DNA of 64,000 bases, from positions 62,001 through 126,000 of the forward strand of contig NZ_BAVQ01000006.1 of the NCBI RefSeq assembly GCF_000524475.1, written 5' to 3'. Origin of the DNA: Tomitella biformata AHU 1821 (GTDB taxonomy: Bacteria > Actinomycetota > Actinomycetes > Mycobacteriales > Mycobacteriaceae). Shown here in pieces: positions 43,879 to 53,039 of this stretch (positions are counted from its first letter, which is position 1; every line of letters begins with the position of its first letter). The notes beneath the pieces are model-generated. The model was not told where the DNA came from. It saw nothing but the letters and a program-made list of their open reading frames with translations, and ran no database searches. The position numbers and the translations under genes were made by a program.

Positions 43879-45638
43879 CGGTTTTCCTTCCCGTCCTTCT
43901 TGGTCTCGTCATCCGACTTGGTTAGTACCGCTGAGCCGGACCTGCCGGCCTGCTTGTCGCTCTTCTTCTGGTCCTTGGCGGCCTTGAATCCGACGGCCAC
44001 GACCGCCTGCTCCGCTTGGAAGGACAGCACGCGCTGGTCGATGAGATCGAAGTCGAACGGCTCCTGCTTGCTCCGCAGGCTGATCACCGTGCAGACCAGG
44101 GCGCTGACGCCGTAGGCGACCAGTGAGCCGAGCAGGACCGGGTAATCGCGTAGGAACCCGATCAGCAGGGGCAGCATCACCAGGAGCATGATCGAGCCGG
44201 CGATGAGCCCGGTGCGGAGGCCGAACATCCCGAAGGTGAGCAGCCCGACGACCACTGCGGCACCGATGGCGCAGAGGACCTCGAACAAGACGGCCTGCAC
44301 GCCGGTCATGGGGATGAGCTCGAAGCGGGCCACCACGAAGAAGGCCAGAGCGACGAGCACCGAGATCGTGAACGCCTGGTTGGTGATCTTGTTCCAGTAG
44401 AAGCTGGCAATCACGGGGAAGACCAACGCGCCCCACAGAGCGCCGACGAACACCAGCAGCTCAAGGATGTCGAAGTTGGCGAACGCGAACAGCACGCCCG
44501 CCGCGGTGGCGCCCACCATCGTCATGCGGCCGATCAGCAGCATCGTGGTGGGGTTGACCTTGCCGCGGGCCAGGTTCTTGCCGTAGATGTCCGTCATCGC
44601 GAGCGCGGACAGCGCGGCGAGGTCGGAGTCCGCGGTGGAGGACAGCGAGCCGATGACCATGATGAACAGCGCGCCCACAAGGACGACCGGCAGGTAGTCG
44701 ACGGCCATCTGCGGGATGATGTTGTTCATGTCGCCGTCCTGCGGGGACATGCCGACCATGGCGGCGAGGACGCCGATCATGCCCAGACCAATCACGGTGC
44801 CGGCGTAGCCGAAGGTGGCGGTGACGAACGTGGACTTGATCTTGTCCGCGCGCACGGCGAAGAGGCGCTGCGCGATGGTCTGGTTGCCGATCGCGTAGGC
44901 CAGCACGGCCACGAGGTAGGGCGCGCCCTGATTCAGGAACGCGTCCATGGAGAGGAAGTTGGCCTTCTCCGGGTCGCTCGCCGCGAGGTCGTCGAGGCCG
45001 CCGCGGAGCATGCTGGGGCCGCCGGCCGCGAAGAAGACCGTGGGGATGATGATGATCGCCGCGCCCATGAGGGCCACCAGCTGGGCGAAGTCCGTGAGCA
45101 CCGAGGCGCGGAAGCCGGACCAGACGGTGTAGCCCAGCACGCCGATGGCCACGATGATCACGCCGGTCTCGAAGTTGTACGGCGTGAGGATATAGAGCAG
45201 CGCGCCGGCGGCGGTGAAGTTCGCGGTGAGGCTGATGACGCTGCCCACGATGTTGGAGCCCGCGAGCATCAGCTGGCTGGAGCTGCCGTGCCGGGCGTGC
45301 ATGACCTCGGCCAAGGTGTGCGCGTGCGGCGCCACCTTGCGGAATCTGCGGCCGAAGGGGTAAATGCACAAGATCATCAGCGCGCCCCAGAGCCCATAGT
45401 GGATGGGGCCCGAGATGCCGTAGACGTAGCCGGCCTGCGCGGCGGCATAGAACGACGCCGCCCAGATCCAGGTGGCGGTCATGGACGAGGAGGACAAACC
45501 GAATCCGACGGCGCCGTCCGAGACCATGAAGCCGTCGACATTCTCCTTCTTCTGCCGGATCGTCAGCGTCATGAGGAACGTCAGTCCGAAGAATGCGACC
45601 AGCAATATGATTGTGGTGAGTCCGCTAAGGGGAAACAA
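43875..45638 (-). CDS. sodium:solute symporter family transporter
   Basis: A 587-residue SSS-family permease with about 13 hydrophobic helices and a charged C-terminal tail (about 545-587, rich in Lys/Asp). Family features: GFMVSDGAVGFGLSSSSMTATWIWAASFY near the first helices (in two pieces), and the sodium-site region SLSSTADSDLAALSALAMTDIYG around 330-350. The start is TTG at 45638 with GGAGG 4 nt before. It is followed by its small subunit and then a sulfatase, so it may import the sulfated substrate or the released product. The exact solute (organic acid, urea, polyamine) is not predictable. Confidence 0.88.
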   Translation of the reverse strand: MFPLSGLTTIILLVAFFGLTFLMTLTIRQKKENVDGFMVSDGAVGFGLSSSSMTATWIWAASFYAAAQAGYVYGISGPIHYGLWGALMILCIYPFGRRFRKVAPHAHTLAEVMHARHGSSSQLMLAGSNIVGSVISLTANFTAAGALLYILTPYNFETGVIIVAIGVLGYTVWSGFRASVLTDFAQLVALMGAAIIIIPTVFFAAGGPSMLRGGLDDLAASDPEKANFLSMDAFLNQGAPYLVAVLAYAIGNQTIAQRLFAVRADKIKSTFVTATFGYAGTVIGLGMIGVLAAMVGMSPQDGDMNNIIPQMAVDYLPVVLVGALFIMVIGSLSSTADSDLAALSALAMTDIYGKNLARGKVNPTTMLLIGRMTMVGATAAGVLFAFANFDILELLVFVGALWGALVFPVIASFYWNKITNQAFTISVLVALAFFVVARFELIPMTGVQAVLFEVLCAIGAAVVVGLLTFGMFGLRTGLIAGSIMLLVMLPLLIGFLRDYPVLLGSLVAYGVSALVCTVISLRSKQEPFDFDLIDQRVLSFQAEQAVVAVGFKAAKDQKKSDKQAGRSGSAVLTKSDDETKKDGKENR

Positions 45639-46032
45639 AATACCTCCGTGTCGGGCATCGATAATCGCACCCGCCGGGGAATATGTGTGTTTGTGCAGGA
45701 GCGGCTATCGAGTGTCCGAGCTGATGTGCGTGGTTATTCGAGTTTCGTTGTGGGTAGTCAAGTGTTTGTGTGATTGAAATCCTGAAGTACCTTAGCAAGT
45801 GCTGAGTGTCAAAATGGTAAAGACGGTGTCTCGATTGGTGGGACGCCGATTGAGTATGCTATTCTGAACGGCTACTGTGTGAATTCTTGCTGGCGGGTCA
45901 CCGCTGCAAGGGCATGCTTTCCTGTCAGTCGACACCATGGCCTCCGCCTGTGTCGGACTTCACAGTCATTCCTTGTTGATCGACTGGATCTGGCTGTGTG
46001 CAGGGGGAATCCCATCAACCTAGGAGTGAGTC
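45639..46032. other. 394-nt divergent promoter region, symporter/SDR
   Basis: Gene-free and AT-richer than the surroundings. A near-palindrome CTTAGCA-AG-TGCTGAG (45791-45806, one mismatch) is an operator candidate about 150 nt before the symporter. TATGCT/TATTCT near 45856-45866 could be a -10 for the SDR. Nothing else could be supported. Confidence 0.45.
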
Positions 46033-46773
46033 GTGATGTGGACGCAGGATGGCGCAGCGGTGGTCGTGGGCGGGACCGGGGGCATCGGCGCGGCAATCAC
46101 CCGGCTATTGGTCAAGAGGGGATCGGACGTTCTCATCACCTACCGGTCCAATATTAATGCCGCGAATGCGTTGATCGCAGAATCCGGCGGAAAGGTGCGG
46201 GCGCTGCAGCTCGATATCACCGACGAGAATGCCGTCGCGCACCTGGAGGCTATTGGCGCAATTCGTACCCTTGTTTATGCGGCGGGCCCACTGGTTCGCC
46301 AACGGCATTTGAGCAAGGTGGCCCCCAGTGAATTGCGCTCGACATTGATCGACGACGCCGTCGGGTTCTTCACCGTCGTGCGCGCGACGCTGCCGGCCCT
46401 GCGCGAGTCCGGCGGGTCGATCGTGGCCGTCACGTCCGCGGCCGGGCGTCGGTACGCGGTGCGCGACGGCCTGTCGGTGATCCCCAAGGCATCCGTCGAG
46501 GCGATCGTCACCGGGATAGCGGTGGAGGAGGGCCGGTTCGGAGTGCGCGCCAACTGTGTGGGCCCCGGCATGCTGGCCGACGGCATGGCGCGATCGCTGA
46601 TCGCGGCCGGCGACCTCGACGAGGCGGCCCTCGAGGCGGCCAAGCGCAACACGCCGCTGCGGCGCTTCGGCACGGCGCACGACATCGCCGAGGCTGTCGT
46701 GTTCCTCGCCTCCAGCCAAGCGAACTTCATCACCGGACAGAAACTCGACGTCGACGGAGGTTATGGTGCCTGA
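46033..46773 (+). CDS. SDR-family protein lacking the catalytic tyrosine
   Basis: A 246-residue Rossmann-fold protein with the SDR cofactor motif VGGTGGIGAAI (12-22), YAAGPL in place of NNAG, and VTSAAGRR carrying the serine. Where the family has Tyr-x3-Lys it reads Ser148-V-I-P-Lys152, so the usual proton donor is missing. It may be a non-catalytic or altered SDR. The C-terminal FITGQKLDVDGGYGA is normal. Start is GTG at 46033 or the next codon ATG (46036), with AGGAG upstream. It overlaps the SnoaL-like gene by 11 nt, so the two are a functional pair. Confidence 0.85.
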   Translation: MMWTQDGAAVVVGGTGGIGAAITRLLVKRGSDVLITYRSNINAANALIAESGGKVRALQLDITDENAVAHLEAIGAIRTLVYAAGPLVRQRHLSKVAPSELRSTLIDDAVGFFTVVRATLPALRESGGSIVAVTSAAGRRYAVRDGLSVIPKASVEAIVTGIAVEEGRFGVRANCVGPGMLADGMARSLIAAGDLDEAALEAAKRNTPLRRFGTAHDIAEAVVFLASSQANFITGQKLDVDGGYGA

Positions 46774-47197
46774 TTCTTACGCAGAAGTGAGCGCGCGGGT
46801 GAATGCGCTGCTCGCCAAGCTCGCATTGTTCGCGGACACAGGGACGGTGGAGGAATACCTCTCGCAGTCCACCGCCGACGCGGTGTGGGACTTCCCCGCG
46901 AACCCCACGTCGGGCGCGCCTGCCAGCCTGCTCACCGGCCACGCCGAGATCGCGGCGAGCGTGGGGGCCCGGCGCGCGTCGGGCATCCAGGGCCCGGGGA
47001 CGAACTCCCAGCACGTGATCACCAATGTGGCCGTCGACCTGATCTCAGCGGACACCGCGCGGGCGCGCTCGTCGTGGATGTTCCTGCGGCAGACCCTGAC
47101 CGCGCCGGCCGTGTCCGGGGCCGGGCACTACGACGACGAGCTGCGGCGGGTCGACGGCGTGTGGCTGCTGGCGCGGCGGACGGTGTCTTTCGGCTAG
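46763..47197 (+). CDS. SnoaL-like/NTF2-fold protein
   Basis: A 144-residue protein with the cone-like alpha+beta signature of the NTF2 superfamily (alpha-rich N-terminus with ALFADTGTVEEYLSQ, then strands ending WMFLRQT...YDDELRRVDGVWLLARRTV). Members are ligand-binding proteins, ring-forming polyketide cyclases or hydroxysteroid isomerases. Start is ATG 46763 or GTG 46766; GGAGG is 2-5 nt upstream. Translationally coupled to the tyrosine-less SDR. Substrate and reaction unknown. Confidence 0.75.
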   Translation: MVPDSYAEVSARVNALLAKLALFADTGTVEEYLSQSTADAVWDFPANPTSGAPASLLTGHAEIAASVGARRASGIQGPGTNSQHVITNVAVDLISADTARARSSWMFLRQTLTAPAVSGAGHYDDELRRVDGVWLLARRTVSFG

Positions 47198-47248
47198 CAC
47201 TGTGTTGGCTGAGTTTTTCTTGTCACACCCCACCGGTACCCTCTGCAC

Positions 47249-49456
47249 GTGGCCCTATACCGGAAGTATCGACCGGCGACCTTCGCAGAGATCGTCGGCC
47301 AAGAACACGTCACCGAGCCGCTGAGCGCTGCGCTGGAGGCTGGGCGGATCAACCACGCCTATCTCTTCTCGGGGCCGCGCGGTTGCGGCAAGACGTCGTC
47401 GGCGCGCATCCTCGCCCGGTCGCTCAACTGTGTTCAGGGCCCGACGGCCAGCCCGTGCGGTGTCTGCAACTCGTGTGTCGCCCTCGGCCCGGGCGGCTCC
47501 GGCAACCTCGACGTGATGGAGCTCGACGCGGCCAGCCACGGCGGTGTCGAGGACACCCGCGACCTCCGGGACAAGGCCTTCTACGCCCCGGCCGAGTCGC
47601 GGTACCGCGTGTTCATCGTGGACGAGGCCCACATGGTCACCAACGCGGGCTTCAACTCGCTGCTCAAGATCGTGGAGGAGCCGCCGGAGCACCTCATCTT
47701 CATCTTCGCGACGACGGAGCCGGAGAAGGTGCTGCCGACGATCCGCTCGCGCACCCACCACTACCCGTTCCGACTGTTGCCGCCGACCGTGATGCGCGGG
47801 CTGCTGGACAACATCTGCGAGCAGGAGCACGTCGCCGTCGAGGACGCGGTGTTCCCATTGGTCATCCGCGCGGGCGGCGGATCCCCGCGTGACTCGCTGA
47901 GTGTGCTGGACCAGCTCCTCGCCGGCGCCGGACCGGAGGGCATCACCTACCCGCGGGCGCTGTCCCTGCTGGGCGTCACCGACGTCGCGCTGATCGACGA
48001 CACCGTCGATGCCCTCGCCGCCAACGACGGCGCGGCCCTGTTCGAGACCGTCAACCGCCTCGTAGAGGCCGGGCATGATCCCCGCCGCTTCGCCTCCGAC
48101 CTGCTGGAGCGGTTCCGGGACCTGATCCTCATGCAGGCCGTGCCCGACGCCGGAGAACGCGGCCTGGTCGACGCCCCCGTCGACGTGCTCGCCCGCATGC
48201 GCGCGGAGGTCGACCGCATTGGCCCCGCCACCCTGACCCGCTATGCCGAGATCGTCCATGACGGACTAGGCGAGATGCGCGGCGCGACTGCGCCCCGCCT
48301 GCTCCTTGAGGTGATGTGCGCGCGGATGCTGCTGCCCGGAGCCGCCGAGGGCCAGGCCGCGCTGATGCAGCGGTTGGAGCGGCTGGAGCGGGGGATCTCC
48401 GCCGGATTGGTGTCCGCCCCGGCTGCTGGCTTCCAGGCCGCTGGCTCTCAGGCTGCCGACACTGCGCCCGAGGTCGAGCCCGCGTTCGTCCGGCCCTCAC
48501 AGCGTGCGGCCCAGGTTGCAGAGCCTGCTCCGATTGCCGTCCCCGAGCCTGTCGTGCCAGTAGTCTCCGCGGCCGAACCGGTGGTGCCCGTGGTCGCAGT
48601 GCCAGCACCGGTTCCTGTGGTCGAGCCTGTGGTCTCCGAGCCCGTCGTTGCCGAACCCATGGCGGGGCCGGACGGTCCCGCGGAACCGTCGCCGGTTCCT
48701 GAAGCTGTGGCACCGGTGTCGCCTGCGCCCGAGCCCGAGCCGGTTGCCGTGCCCGAGCTCGCTGCCGCTGTTGACTCCGGCCGCCCGGATGCCGTCGCGG
48801 TTCGTGCCGCCTGGCCCGAGGTGATCAAGAAGGTCCGGGATTCCAGCCGGACCCTCGAGGTGATGCTCTCGGGCGCCACCGTCCGCCGGGTCGACGGCGA
48901 GGTTATCGCGATGAGCCACCCCGCGCCGCCGCTGGCCGCGCGCTTGGCGGAGCAACACCACGCTGAGGTCATCGAGCAGGCCATGGCCGAGGTGTTCAAG
49001 TGCAGCTGGAAGCTCGTCATCGAGAAGGACTCAGGACCCGCGCCGGCAGGCGGTCCGCCGCCGCTGACCCGGGCGGCGCAGGCCGCGCCGCCCAAGGTCT
49101 CGACCGGGTTCAAACGACCCAGCCAATCGCCCAACTACCAGCCGGCCGAGCCCGCGGAGCCGTTAACCGCCGCCCCGGTCCAGCGGGCCGAGGCGAGGAC
49201 GACCCCGCCGGTTGTCATCACCCGGCCCTCGCAAGAAGGTCTCGCTCCCGCCGCGCAGAGCGCGGCGAGCGACTACCCCGACGACCTGCCGCCAGAGCCC
49301 GACCTGCCGGAGGACCACTTCGACGCGTCCACCGAGGACGAGATGCTCGACGAGGCCGCGGCCGGCCCGGGGGAGCAGCTCGAGCGACGGGATCCAGAGA
49401 TTGTGGCGATCGAGTTGCTCGAGGCGGAGCTGGGGGCAGTGCGGCTCGAGGAGTAG
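47249..49456 (+). CDS. dnaX: DNA polymerase III subunits gamma/tau
   Basis: A 735-residue clamp-loader ATPase. Walker A GPRGCGKTS (42-50), zinc ligands Cys61, Cys70, Cys73, Cys76, DEAH (125-128), sensor SRTHHYPFRL. A Pro/Val/Glu-rich flexible linker (about 400-515) leads to the tau-specific C-terminal region (about 515-590) that binds the polymerase. Start is GTG at 47249, as MALYRKYRP is the invariant N-terminus. Assembles the beta clamp on primed DNA and holds the replicase together. Only 51 nt separate it from the SnoaL-like gene. Confidence 0.97.
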   Translation: MALYRKYRPATFAEIVGQEHVTEPLSAALEAGRINHAYLFSGPRGCGKTSSARILARSLNCVQGPTASPCGVCNSCVALGPGGSGNLDVMELDAASHGGVEDTRDLRDKAFYAPAESRYRVFIVDEAHMVTNAGFNSLLKIVEEPPEHLIFIFATTEPEKVLPTIRSRTHHYPFRLLPPTVMRGLLDNICEQEHVAVEDAVFPLVIRAGGGSPRDSLSVLDQLLAGAGPEGITYPRALSLLGVTDVALIDDTVDALAANDGAALFETVNRLVEAGHDPRRFASDLLERFRDLILMQAVPDAGERGLVDAPVDVLARMRAEVDRIGPATLTRYAEIVHDGLGEMRGATAPRLLLEVMCARMLLPGAAEGQAALMQRLERLERGISAGLVSAPAAGFQAAGSQAADTAPEVEPAFVRPSQRAAQVAEPAPIAVPEPVVPVVSAAEPVVPVVAVPAPVPVVEPVVSEPVVAEPMAGPDGPAEPSPVPEAVAPVSPAPEPEPVAVPELAAAVDSGRPDAVAVRAAWPEVIKKVRDSSRTLEVMLSGATVRRVDGEVIAMSHPAPPLAARLAEQHHAEVIEQAMAEVFKCSWKLVIEKDSGPAPAGGPPPLTRAAQAAPPKVSTGFKRPSQSPNYQPAEPAEPLTAAPVQRAEARTTPPVVITRPSQEGLAPAAQSAASDYPDDLPPEPDLPEDHFDASTEDEMLDEAAAGPGEQLERRDPEIVAIELLEAELGAVRLEE

Positions 49457-49487
49457 TCGGGCCCGCAGTGCGCCCCAGCGGCGTTAG

Positions 49488-50396
49488 TTAGGCCCGAGCC
49501 CTGGTCGCGGCGACCAGTTCGCTGATCACGCGGGGAACATCGCCCTGCGTGTAGCCAAGGGCCGCCGTCTCTTCGGCATCCGTCTCGTAGGAGATGGCGT
49601 TGCCGCGGCCCTGCACGATGAACGCGTCCGGCAGGAAGGGATGCTCCTCGTCCCGCTCTGCGAGCTGGATCTTGCTGCCCGCGGCGTCGAAGATCGCCTG
49701 GAAGTACTCACGGAACGTGAGATTCGCGTCGCCGATCAGATACGCCTTCGACTCGCCATTGCGCAGGGCCCCCGCCACGGCCTCCGCGAGTGACCGCGCG
49801 GACATGTAGTTGGTGCCGCCTGCGGGGGCGAAATTGGGGACGTCCGGCAGGTTGCCGTCGCTCCAGGCCAGGACCTTGCCCAAGCCGGACATGGTGCCCC
49901 CCGGATTGGCGCCGAGGATGGACGGCGGGTTGAGGGTCGTCACCGTGAAGTTCTCGTCTGCGAGTGCCCGTGCGCCTTCGTCGGCCAAGCACCGGGCCCG
50001 AACGTACTCGTTGGACTCGACCAGCTCCGGGCGCACCTGGTGGTAGTAGCTGCCGATCTGGACGACTCGGCTAACCCCGGCCTCCTTGGCGAGCGCGACG
50101 AACCGGGGCACGCCGCCACTTTGCGTCTTCTCCCAGAACTCGGCGGTGTCCACGCCCCGGGGGAGGTGCCGGATGTCGCTGCCGGCCGCGAAGACCACCG
50201 ACTCAAAGGGGGCGAGGTCCTGCGCCGAGAAACTGCCGGCGCTGTAGTCGCCCAGCACGACGGGGAACTCGTGGGCAAGGGAACCCGGCTTCGGCGCGGT
50301 GCGCGCGGCCACCGTGACCTCGTTTCCCTGATCCCGCAGAATTGCGGCGATATGAGTGCCGATCATGCCCGTGCCGCCAACAACTAGCGTCTTCAT
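49488..50396 (-). CDS. NAD-binding epimerase/dehydratase-like protein
   Basis: A 302-residue extended Rossmann protein: VVGGTGMIGTHIAAIL at the N-terminus, VVFAAGSDI, and GSYYHQ where the extended SDR/atypical SDR Tyr-rich segment sits. The typical Tyr-x3-Lys is not evident, as in atypical NmrA-like members. I take the ATG at 50396, which has AGGAG 4 nt upstream, over one four codons earlier that lies inside this ribosome binding site. Last gene of a minus-strand operon with two acyl-CoA dehydrogenase subunits and a dienelactone hydrolase-like protein. It converges on dnaX. Confidence 0.8.
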   Translation of the reverse strand: MKTLVVGGTGMIGTHIAAILRDQGNEVTVAARTAPKPGSLAHEFPVVLGDYSAGSFSAQDLAPFESVVFAAGSDIRHLPRGVDTAEFWEKTQSGGVPRFVALAKEAGVSRVVQIGSYYHQVRPELVESNEYVRARCLADEGARALADENFTVTTLNPPSILGANPGGTMSGLGKVLAWSDGNLPDVPNFAPAGGTNYMSARSLAEAVAGALRNGESKAYLIGDANLTFREYFQAIFDAAGSKIQLAERDEEHPFLPDAFIVQGRGNAISYETDAEETAALGYTQGDVPRVISELVAATRARA

Positions 50397-50435
50397 TTGA
50401 CTCCTCATTTGTTCGAACCCAGGACGAGCGGACTA

Positions 50436-51551
50436 CTACACTGCGACGTTCTCGCCCGCGGCGAGCTGTGCGCCGAGGCGGGCCAGGTCGGAGCTTGCGC
50501 CACCGAGCGTCGCGGCAATCTGTTTGCCCCACAACAGGTAACGGTGCAGCGGGTAGTCGGTGTCCACGCCGATGCCGCCGTGTAGATGCTGAGTGCGGTG
50601 CACCACGCGCTGCCCGCCGTCGGTGGCCCACCACTTCGCCACCAGCACCGAGGTGCCCGTGGGATGCCCCTCGGCCAGGAGCCACGCCGCCTGCCAGAAT
50701 GTCGCCCGCATGGCCTCGAGGTCGATGTAGCAATCGGCCATCTGGTGCGCCACGGCCTGGAACGTCGACAGGGGGCGGCCGAACTGCTGGCGCCCGTTGA
50801 GGAACTCGACAGTTTGCGCCACCGCGCCGGCGCCCACACCGAGGGTGATCGCCGCCAGCGCCAGCTCCACACGGTCGAGCAGCCAGGTGGCTGCCGTCCC
50901 GTCAGTGGGGCCGAGCAGCTCGGCCGGTGCGGACTCAAAGGCGAGGTTGGCGCAGATCTCCCAGTTGGTGGACTGTGTCTGCTGCACCTCCACGCCCGCA
51001 GCCGCGAGATCCACCAGGAACAGGGCGGCTCCGGACTCCGTCGCCGCGGACACGATCACCCGGTGCGCCACATGGGTGGCGGGAACCGCGGCCTTGGCGC
51101 CGGACAGCCGCCACTGGCCCCCGGCGTCGGCCCGCGCGGTGGTGCGGGGATCGCCGACGGCCCCCGGCCCGAACTCCTCCAGGCCGACGGTCAGGAACTG
51201 GGTGCCGGCCGCGGCCGGCGGGACCAGCTCCGCGCGTTGCCGCTCGTCGCCGAACTCGCTGATCGCCATCGCGGCGAGCGCCGTCTGCCAGAGCGGCACG
51301 GGCGCGACATGGCGACCCTGCTGTTCTAGCAACACGTAGAGATCGCCCAGACCCAGGCCGCCGCCGCCGAGCTCCTCGGGGATGGCGATGCCGAGCAGAC
51401 CGGCATCGGCTAGCTCGCGCCACAGCTCGCGGTCCACCCGCTCCGGGCTGGCCTCGACCTGCTTGACCCAGTCAGTGCCGGCTTTGCTGGTGAAGATGTC
51501 GTCAGCGAGGCCGGCGATAGCCTGCTGTTCCTCGCTCAAACTGAAGTCCAT
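50436..51551 (-). CDS. acyl-CoA dehydrogenase-like subunit without catalytic glutamate
   Basis: A 371-residue acyl-CoA dehydrogenase homolog starting MDFSLSEEQQAIAGLADD; the ATG at 51551 has GGAAGGA before it. The C-terminal region reads QHLHGGIGVDTDYPLHRY followed by LGGASSDLARLG, where active enzymes have EGTSEIQR: the catalytic glutamate position is Ser. Such subunits pair with an active partner in alpha2beta2 dehydrogenases of steroid side-chain and ring degradation (FadE28/FadE29 type). The partner is the next gene upstream (51639-52805). Confidence 0.87.
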   Translation of the reverse strand: MDFSLSEEQQAIAGLADDIFTSKAGTDWVKQVEASPERVDRELWRELADAGLLGIAIPEELGGGGLGLGDLYVLLEQQGRHVAPVPLWQTALAAMAISEFGDERQRAELVPPAAAGTQFLTVGLEEFGPGAVGDPRTTARADAGGQWRLSGAKAAVPATHVAHRVIVSAATESGAALFLVDLAAAGVEVQQTQSTNWEICANLAFESAPAELLGPTDGTAATWLLDRVELALAAITLGVGAGAVAQTVEFLNGRQQFGRPLSTFQAVAHQMADCYIDLEAMRATFWQAAWLLAEGHPTGTSVLVAKWWATDGGQRVVHRTQHLHGGIGVDTDYPLHRYLLWGKQIAATLGGASSDLARLGAQLAAGENVAV

Positions 51552-51638
51552 TGGTCGTCCTTCCATAGGGTTGCCCGAGGCGCAGACAGCGTCATCTCTG
51601 GGCAGCGTGAAATTTGCCGAGTCGCTAGTGGCAGCGGC

Positions 51639-52805
51639 TCACTTGACCCGCTTCTCCCGGGTGAGGCCGAGCCCGATGCTGGCGACCATGTCGCGCAGGA
51701 CCTCGTTGACGCCGCCGCCGAAGGTGTTGACCACACCCTGGCGGGAGATCTGCTCGATCTGTCCGGCCAGCAGAGCTCCAGGGGATTCCGGCCGGATGCG
51801 CCCGGCTGCCCCGAGAATGCCGAGCAAGGTGCGGTACACGTCCAAATGGGTCTCGGTGCCGTAAGTCTTGGTGGCGCCGGCATCCGCCGCGGACAGAGTG
51901 TCCTGCGCGACGGCGCTGGTCATCTTCCAGTTCAACAGCCGCATCGCCTCCAACTTTGCATGGGTGCGGGCGAGGTCCATCTGCACCCAGGGGAGGTCGA
52001 TGGCACCGGTGTCCCTGGCCCAGTCGAGCACCTGCGTCCAGAGTCCGTAGGTGCGGCCGCCGATCGCGGCCAGGCCGATCCGCTCGTGGTTGAGCTGCGC
52101 GGTGATCAGCTGCCAACCGGCGTTGATGTCCCCGACCACGTTGTTCTCGGGGATGCGGATGCCGCTGTAGTGGGTGGAGGTGACCATCAGCCCGCCGACG
52201 GTGTTGATCGGGGACCACGAGAAGCCGGCGTCGGTGGTGGGCACGATCAGGATCGAGATGCCCTTGTGCTTGGGCGCCTCCACGTCGGTGCGGCATGCCA
52301 GCCAGACGAAGTCGGCGGTGTTCGCGCCGCTGGTGAAGATCTTGCTGCCGTCGACCACCCACTCGCCGCCGTCGTGCACTGCGCGGGTGTTGAGCGAGGC
52401 GAGGTCCGTGCCGGCCTCCGACTCGGTGTAACCGATGGCGAAGACGATATCCCCGGCCAGGATGCCGGGCAGGAAACGGTCCTTCTGCTCCTGGGTCCCA
52501 TATTTCATTAACGTCGGGCCGACCGTGTTGACGGTGACAAACGGGAACGGCAGGCCCGCCCGCTGGACCTCGTCGAAGAAGATGAACTGCTCCTCGAAGG
52601 AGCGACCCTGCCCGCCGTACTCGACGGGCCAGCCGATGCCGAGCCAGCCGTCCTTGCCTAGGAGGCTGACGACCTCCCGAAAGTGCTCGCCGCCCACGCC
52701 CTGCTCGCCCGCCGTCCGCCGCTTCTCCGCCGGCAGCAAGGTGGCGAAATAGGCGCGCAGCTCTTTGCGTAGTGCGAGCTGTTCGGATGACTCTCGTAGG
52801 TCCAT
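51639..52805 (-). CDS. acyl-CoA dehydrogenase, catalytic partner subunit
   Basis: A 388-residue dehydrogenase. FAIGYTESEAGTDLASL at the flavin site and NTFGGGVNEVLRDMVASIGLGL at the C-terminus keep a glutamate (in GVNEV) at the catalytic position. Begins MDLRESSEQLALRKELR with GGAG upstream. Together with 50436-51551 it should form a heteromeric enzyme that desaturates a bulky acyl-CoA such as a steroid or branched ring fragment. The 87-nt spacing between the two genes is larger than in most such pairs. Confidence 0.88.
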   Translation of the reverse strand: MDLRESSEQLALRKELRAYFATLLPAEKRRTAGEQGVGGEHFREVVSLLGKDGWLGIGWPVEYGGQGRSFEEQFIFFDEVQRAGLPFPFVTVNTVGPTLMKYGTQEQKDRFLPGILAGDIVFAIGYTESEAGTDLASLNTRAVHDGGEWVVDGSKIFTSGANTADFVWLACRTDVEAPKHKGISILIVPTTDAGFSWSPINTVGGLMVTSTHYSGIRIPENNVVGDINAGWQLITAQLNHERIGLAAIGGRTYGLWTQVLDWARDTGAIDLPWVQMDLARTHAKLEAMRLLNWKMTSAVAQDTLSAADAGATKTYGTETHLDVYRTLLGILGAAGRIRPESPGALLAGQIEQISRQGVVNTFGGGVNEVLRDMVASIGLGLTREKRVK

Positions 52806-52962
52806 CAGGTCTCTCCTCGTGTCATCGGCAAACCACCATCGACAGCTGGATTGCGTGCGAACTGTCCTCCCTTGAAGCTAAACGGGTGAGCGAAAAACAT
52901 TCAACCTCTCCCGATGGGCGGGATGGCGATCCGCAGCCGCGGGCAGCCGCACGGCACGTGAA

Positions 52963-53026
52963 TTCGCCCCCGGTTCGTGTGTTCGCCCCCGCTGCAACGG
53001 GGGCGAACACACAAAACGGGGGCGAA
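52963..53026. repeat. nested palindrome of four TTCGCCCCCG units
   Basis: TTCGCCCCCG occurs at 52963 and 52982 and its complement CGGGGGCGAA at 52998 and 53017. The inner pair forms a perfect 14-bp stem TGTGTTCGCCCCCG (52978-52991 with 52998-53011, CTGCAA loop); the outer pair closes around it. It lies between the dienelactone hydrolase-like stop (53040) and the dehydrogenase start (52805), both minus strand, and can act as terminator of the former. Confidence 0.7.
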
Positions 53027-53039
53027 CTCGTGAAGAGGC

